Source of the DNA: Acidaminococcus sp.
GTDB lineage: Bacteria; Bacillota; Negativicutes; Acidaminococcales; Acidaminococcaceae
Reading direction: 5' to 3'
Assembly (NCBI GenBank): GCA_019416065.1
Contig: DXYB01000005.1
Location: 1 to 64,000 of the forward strand
Length of the DNA stretch: 64,000 bases
This document shows positions 60,604-64,000 of this stretch, one piece after another. The position numbers and the translations under genes are program-made. The notes beneath the pieces were generated by a model, which worked only from the letters and a program-made list of their open reading frames with translations, was not told where the DNA came from and did no database searches. Position 1 is the first letter of the stretch, and each line of letters opens with the position of its first letter.

Positions 60604-63206
60604 TCGGCCATCCCTCCTTCCCGCTTTGCTTCTTTCTGGAGTTCATAAAGAGTATTCAAGGCCTCCAGAGGGGTCATGGTCATCACGTCCAAACTTTTCA
60701 GTGTCTCTCGGATACTATCCCCAAATAAACTGGGCTGGGGATCTTCTTGCGTATTCGCTACAGGTTGAGGACTGGAGGGTGCGGGTGCTTTTCCGCTATT
60801 TTGGGTATATTCGTCCAAAAGTTTTTCAGCTCGCTCCACCACTTTTCCTGGTAGTCCTGCCAGCTTAGCAACGTGAATCCCATAGCTTTTATCCGTGCCT
60901 CCCGGCACAATCCGCCGTAAAAAAACTACGTCTTTTCCTTTTTCTTTAACCGCAACGGAATAGTTTTTGATTCCAGGTTGCAGCTGTTCCAGTTCAATCA
61001 GTTCATGGTAATGGGTAGCAAAGAGCGTCTTGGCGCCGATTTTTTTATTGATAAATTCCACCACCGCCCGGGCAATGGCCATCCCATCATAGGTACTGGT
61101 ACCCCGGCCCACTTCATCCAGGATAATCAAGCTGCGGCTGGTAGCAAATTTTAAGATATTAGCCACTTCGTTCATTTCTACCATAAAGGTACTTTGCCCT
61201 GTAGCTAGGTCGTCACTAGCTCCAACACGGGTAAAGATCCGGTCTACCGGGCAGATATCTGCTTCCCGCGCGGGAATAAAACTACCCATCTGAGTCATAA
61301 GAACTAGCAGCGCCACCTGCCGCATATAGGTAGATTTCCCGGCCATATTGGGTCCGGTTAAGATCATGAGTCGTTCATCCGTTTGGTTTAGATAGGTATC
61401 ATTGGGGACAAATAGTTCTCGTTCCAGTAATTTTTCTACCACCGGATGACGCCCGTCACGGATGCGGATTTCCTGCCGCTCATTCAGTCGTGGACAGGTA
61501 TAATTTCCTTTAAAGGCTGCCATGGCAAGGGAATACAGTACGTCAAGAGAGCCGATCGCTCGCGCCGTCTGCTGGATGGCTACCAGGTGCTCACGAATTT
61601 GTTGACGAATTTCGTTAAAGAGATAATACTCCAGCTGCTGGATCTTTTCCTTGGCAGAAAGGATTTTATTCTCGAAATCTTTAAGTTCCGGCACAATATA
61701 CCGTTCTGCATTCACAAGGGTCTGCTTACGGATAAAGGAATCCGGGACCTGGCTTACCTGTCCTTTGCTGACCTCAATGTAATAGCCAAAGACTTTATTG
61801 TACCCTACTTTCAGAGTCTTAATCCCCGTCTCTGCTTTAATTTTTTGCTCAAAATGCTGCATCCAGACATTGTTATTTTCTGCAATATCATGGACTTCAT
61901 CCAGCTCTTTATTAAATCCTTTGCGGATCATGCCGCCTTCCCGCACCGTAAACGGAGGATCATCCACAATTCCCCGCTGCAGGTTATCCAACACCTCTTG
62001 GTGCAGAGAAATTCGGCTGTCCAACGCATGAAGTAATCCTCCCTGCTGCGCAGCCAAGAGTTTTTTAACAGCGGGCAACGCTTGCAATGCACTGCGCAGG
62101 GCCGCCATATCTCTTGCATTGGCAGACCCTACTTCTACCCGGGAAAGAATCCGTTCCAGGTCTGTGATTTCTTTTAAAGCATCCCCCAACGCCACTCGGC
62201 TTGTAGCGTGTTCCAAAAGTTCCCCTATAGCTTGTTGCCGTCCCGTAATTTTTGCAGGATCAAGGAGGGGGGACTCCACCCACTGCCGCAATTGCCTAGC
62301 GCCCATCGCTGTCTGGGTATAGTCCAGTACATCCAGGAGGGAACCGTGCCGGGTTCCATCCTTCATATTTTTAACCAGTTCCAGATTCCGGATGGCCGTA
62401 GCATCCAGATCCATCACGTGATCGGTGGTAATCTCCCGAAGATGGTTGATTTGTGCCAAGTCACTTTTTACGTTTTCGTGGATATATTCCAGCATGACTT
62501 CCACGGTATGCCGTACAAGAGGGCGCTCTCCTGCCGGGGCATCTGCGCCAAAATGCTGCGTGAAATACGTCTCTTTAGGCAGCGGAAGAAATTGGTTGAC
62601 CATACATTCCGGATGTTTTTGCAGGATTTTTGGCAAGAGATCCCCGAAAGAATCTGCCGCTTCCGTAAGTACCAGTTCGGCTGGTTGGATGCGGTAGATC
62701 TGATCCAGTACCGCTTCTTCCCGGTTTTTCCCCTCCGCTACATACCAGGCACATTCCCCGGTGGAAACATCCGCAAAAGAAAGGCATAGAGATTCTTTGT
62801 CACGGATAAGGCAAGCCAAATACTGGTTATGATTTTCTTCTAAAACCGCATCACTGAGGACAGTCCCCGGTGTGAGAATCTTAGTTACTTCCCGTTTAAC
62901 AATGCCCACAGCCTTTTTGGGATCTTCCATCTGGTCGCAAATGGCAATCCGGTATCCTTTTTTGATGAGTTTAGCCAGATATCCATCCACCGAATGAAAC
63001 GGGACACCACACATGGGCATAGTGGCACTGGCGCCTACCTTGCCTCCTGCCCGATGTGTCAACGTCAAGTTTAGTTCCCGGGAAGCGGTGATGGCGTCTT
63101 CGTTAAACAGTTCGTAAAAATCTCCCAACCGGAAAAACAGCAACTCATCCTGATGTTCTTTTTTGATATCCAGGTATTGCTGCAGCATCGGTGTTAAGGT
63201 TGTCAT
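60600..63206 (-). CDS. mutS: DNA mismatch repair protein MutS
   Basis: 868 residues. GDFYELF near residue 30 (the Phe-x-Glu mismatch wedge), Walker A GPNMAGKSTYMRQ (about 616), Walker B DEVGRGTSTYDG, and THYHEL. Full length. It finds mismatches and recruits MutL. ATGA overlap with miaB. Confidence 0.97.
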   Translation of the reverse strand: MTTLTPMLQQYLDIKKEHQDELLFFRLGDFYELFNEDAITASRELNLTLTHRAGGKVGASATMPMCGVPFHSVDGYLAKLIKKGYRIAICDQMEDPKKAVGIVKREVTKILTPGTVLSDAVLEENHNQYLACLIRDKESLCLSFADVSTGECAWYVAEGKNREEAVLDQIYRIQPAELVLTEAADSFGDLLPKILQKHPECMVNQFLPLPKETYFTQHFGADAPAGERPLVRHTVEVMLEYIHENVKSDLAQINHLREITTDHVMDLDATAIRNLELVKNMKDGTRHGSLLDVLDYTQTAMGARQLRQWVESPLLDPAKITGRQQAIGELLEHATSRVALGDALKEITDLERILSRVEVGSANARDMAALRSALQALPAVKKLLAAQQGGLLHALDSRISLHQEVLDNLQRGIVDDPPFTVREGGMIRKGFNKELDEVHDIAENNNVWMQHFEQKIKAETGIKTLKVGYNKVFGYYIEVSKGQVSQVPDSFIRKQTLVNAERYIVPELKDFENKILSAKEKIQQLEYYLFNEIRQQIREHLVAIQQTARAIGSLDVLYSLAMAAFKGNYTCPRLNERQEIRIRDGRHPVVEKLLERELFVPNDTYLNQTDERLMILTGPNMAGKSTYMRQVALLVLMTQMGSFIPAREADICPVDRIFTRVGASDDLATGQSTFMVEMNEVANILKFATSRSLIILDEVGRGTSTYDGMAIARAVVEFINKKIGAKTLFATHYHELIELEQLQPGIKNYSVAVKEKGKDVVFLRRIVPGGTDKSYGIHVAKLAGLPGKVVERAEKLLDEYTQNSGKAPAPSSPQPVANTQEDPQPSLFGDSIRETLKSLDVMTMTPLEALNTLYELQKEAKREGGMAE

Positions 63207-64000
63207 AAATTAGCACGTCCTTTAAGCAGCCAGGTCTGTGCCATCTCCATCTTCACCGGTACGATGTCCCCCGGAGTTAAAATCCGGTCCTCCACAGGCC
63301 ATAGGACCAATTTATTGCCATCGGTCCGACCGCTCCACATTTTGTTATTGTTGTGGGATAGGCCTTCCACTATTACGGGAAGGGTTTTCCCTACCAGACG
63401 CTGGTTATGTTGCAGGCTGTGTTTATTCTGGAGCGCCATCAGGCGGTTCAGACGATCTTTTTTCACGTCGTCCGGTACTTGCGCTTCCATTGTAGCCGCC
63501 GGTGTTCCCGAGCGCTTGGAATACATAAAGGTGTACGCCGCATCGTAGCTGACCTGGTCAAAAAGGCTCATGGTCTCTTCAAAATCTTTTTCTGTTTCCC
63601 CTGGAAATCCTACAATAATATCCGTTGTGAGTACGGCCTCCGGTACATAGTGCCGAATGGTTTGAACCAATTGCAAATAGGATTCCCGCGTATAGCCCCG
63701 GTTCATTTTTTGCATAATCCGGGTACTGCCGCTTTGCACCGGAATATGAAAATGCTTACACACATGCTGGCTTTCCGCAATGGTACGCACCAGTTCCTCA
63801 CTCATATCGCGAGGATGGCTGGTCATATAGCGGATACGTTCCACGCCGGGAATTTTGTCCACCATTTTTAGCAGATCGCTAAAGGCACTTTTGCCCAGTG
63901 TATCCTTCCCATAGGAATTTACATTTTGCCCCAACAGGGTAAACTCTTTATATCCCTGGGACACAGCCTTACGAATTTCCTCACAGATAGCTTCTGGTTC
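63203..64000 (-). CDS. miaB: tRNA-2-methylthio-N6-dimethylallyladenosine synthase, C-terminal part (window edge)
   Basis: 265 residues visible of an expected 440 or so; the gene continues beyond the right edge. EFTLLGQNVNSYG, VQSGSTRIMQKMNRGYTRE, LTTDIIVGFPGETEKDFEET and the C-terminal TRAM domain (VEGLSHNNNKMWSGRTDGNKLVLWP) are typical of MiaB. The N-terminal Fe-S domain and radical SAM CxxxCxxC are outside the window. It adds the methylthio group to i6A37 of tRNA, the product of MiaA encoded downstream. Confidence 0.93.
   Translation of the reverse strand, partial: EPEAICEEIRKAVSQGYKEFTLLGQNVNSYGKDTLGKSAFSDLLKMVDKIPGVERIRYMTSHPRDMSEELVRTIAESQHVCKHFHIPVQSGSTRIMQKMNRGYTRESYLQLVQTIRHYVPEAVLTTDIIVGFPGETEKDFEETMSLFDQVSYDAAYTFMYSKRSGTPAATMEAQVPDDVKKDRLNRLMALQNKHSLQHNQRLVGKTLPVIVEGLSHNNNKMWSGRTDGNKLVLWPVEDRILTPGDIVPVKMEMAQTWLLKGRANL

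Noticed and set aside
1..64000. CRISPR array, tRNA, rRNA, diversity-generating retroelement, intact insertion sequence
   Set aside because: No regular repeat-spacer units, clover-leaf sequences, reverse transcriptase or transposase were found by reading; a covariance-model search would be decisive.

Overview
The window looks like a chromosome segment of a diderm (outer-membrane-bearing) Firmicute of the class Negativicutes. Acidaminococcus or a close relative is the best guess. The reasons are a YadA-type trimeric autotransporter with an ESPR signal (needs an outer membrane) together with Firmicute-type features: a PyrR-attenuated pyr operon with pyrK, MutS2, meso-DAP dehydrogenase and a Y-polymerase/YolD pair. 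A GltS glutamate symporter fits a glutamate fermenter. The genus is an inference; there is no rRNA in the window.

Region 1 (about 1-19,500) is a defective prophage with its cargo. At the left edge lie a Panacea antitoxin/PemK-like toxin pair, a rubredoxin too short for usual ORF cut-offs, a YadA-like adhesin and a small secreted basic protein. Back-to-back terminators (4559-4622) separate this cargo from a leftward phage late region. That region encodes a glycine-rich tail tip protein, a collagen-like tail fibre, a lysis cassette and a giant polyvalent protein of about 2,850 residues split by a one-base frameshift at 14395-14397. The lysis cassette has two spanin-like coiled-coil proteins read from the same DNA in two frames, a YkuD-fold enzyme where the endolysin is expected, and three small membrane proteins. 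The last phage gene is fused head-on to the C-terminal third of a tyrosine integrase near 19,020-19,060, so one deletion apparently removed the integrase N-terminus and the early, packaging and head genes.

Region 2 (19,500-37,400) is chromosomal. It holds a MATE exporter, a pseudopilin/GspF operon ending with a secreted chagasin-like protein and lacking its ATPase, mutS2 with a U32 peptidase, an alpha/beta hydrolase, an HMG-CoA-lyase-like gene divergent from a LysR regulator, ilvD, and a DUF4153 membrane protein.

Region 3 (37,450-48,361) is a complete leftward pyrimidine operon: promoter, PyrR-binding leader and attenuator, then pyrB-pyrC-carA-carB-pyrK-pyrD-pyrF-pyrE, ending with a stand-alone AICAR transformylase (purine pathway) and a terminator. 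It makes UMP from bicarbonate, glutamine, aspartate and PRPP.

Region 4 (48,367-64,000) holds ddh, a DUF2798 gene behind a promoter with an immediate terminator, a YolD/Y-family polymerase pair with LexA-like boxes, an unrecognised conserved-looking gene, gltS, htpX, and the cluster miaB-mutS-mutL-methyltransferase-miaA-xerD-polysaccharide deacetylase. The first five genes of that cluster are tightly coupled. Almost every gene in the window is on the minus strand. No tRNA, rRNA, CRISPR array or intact insertion sequence was seen.
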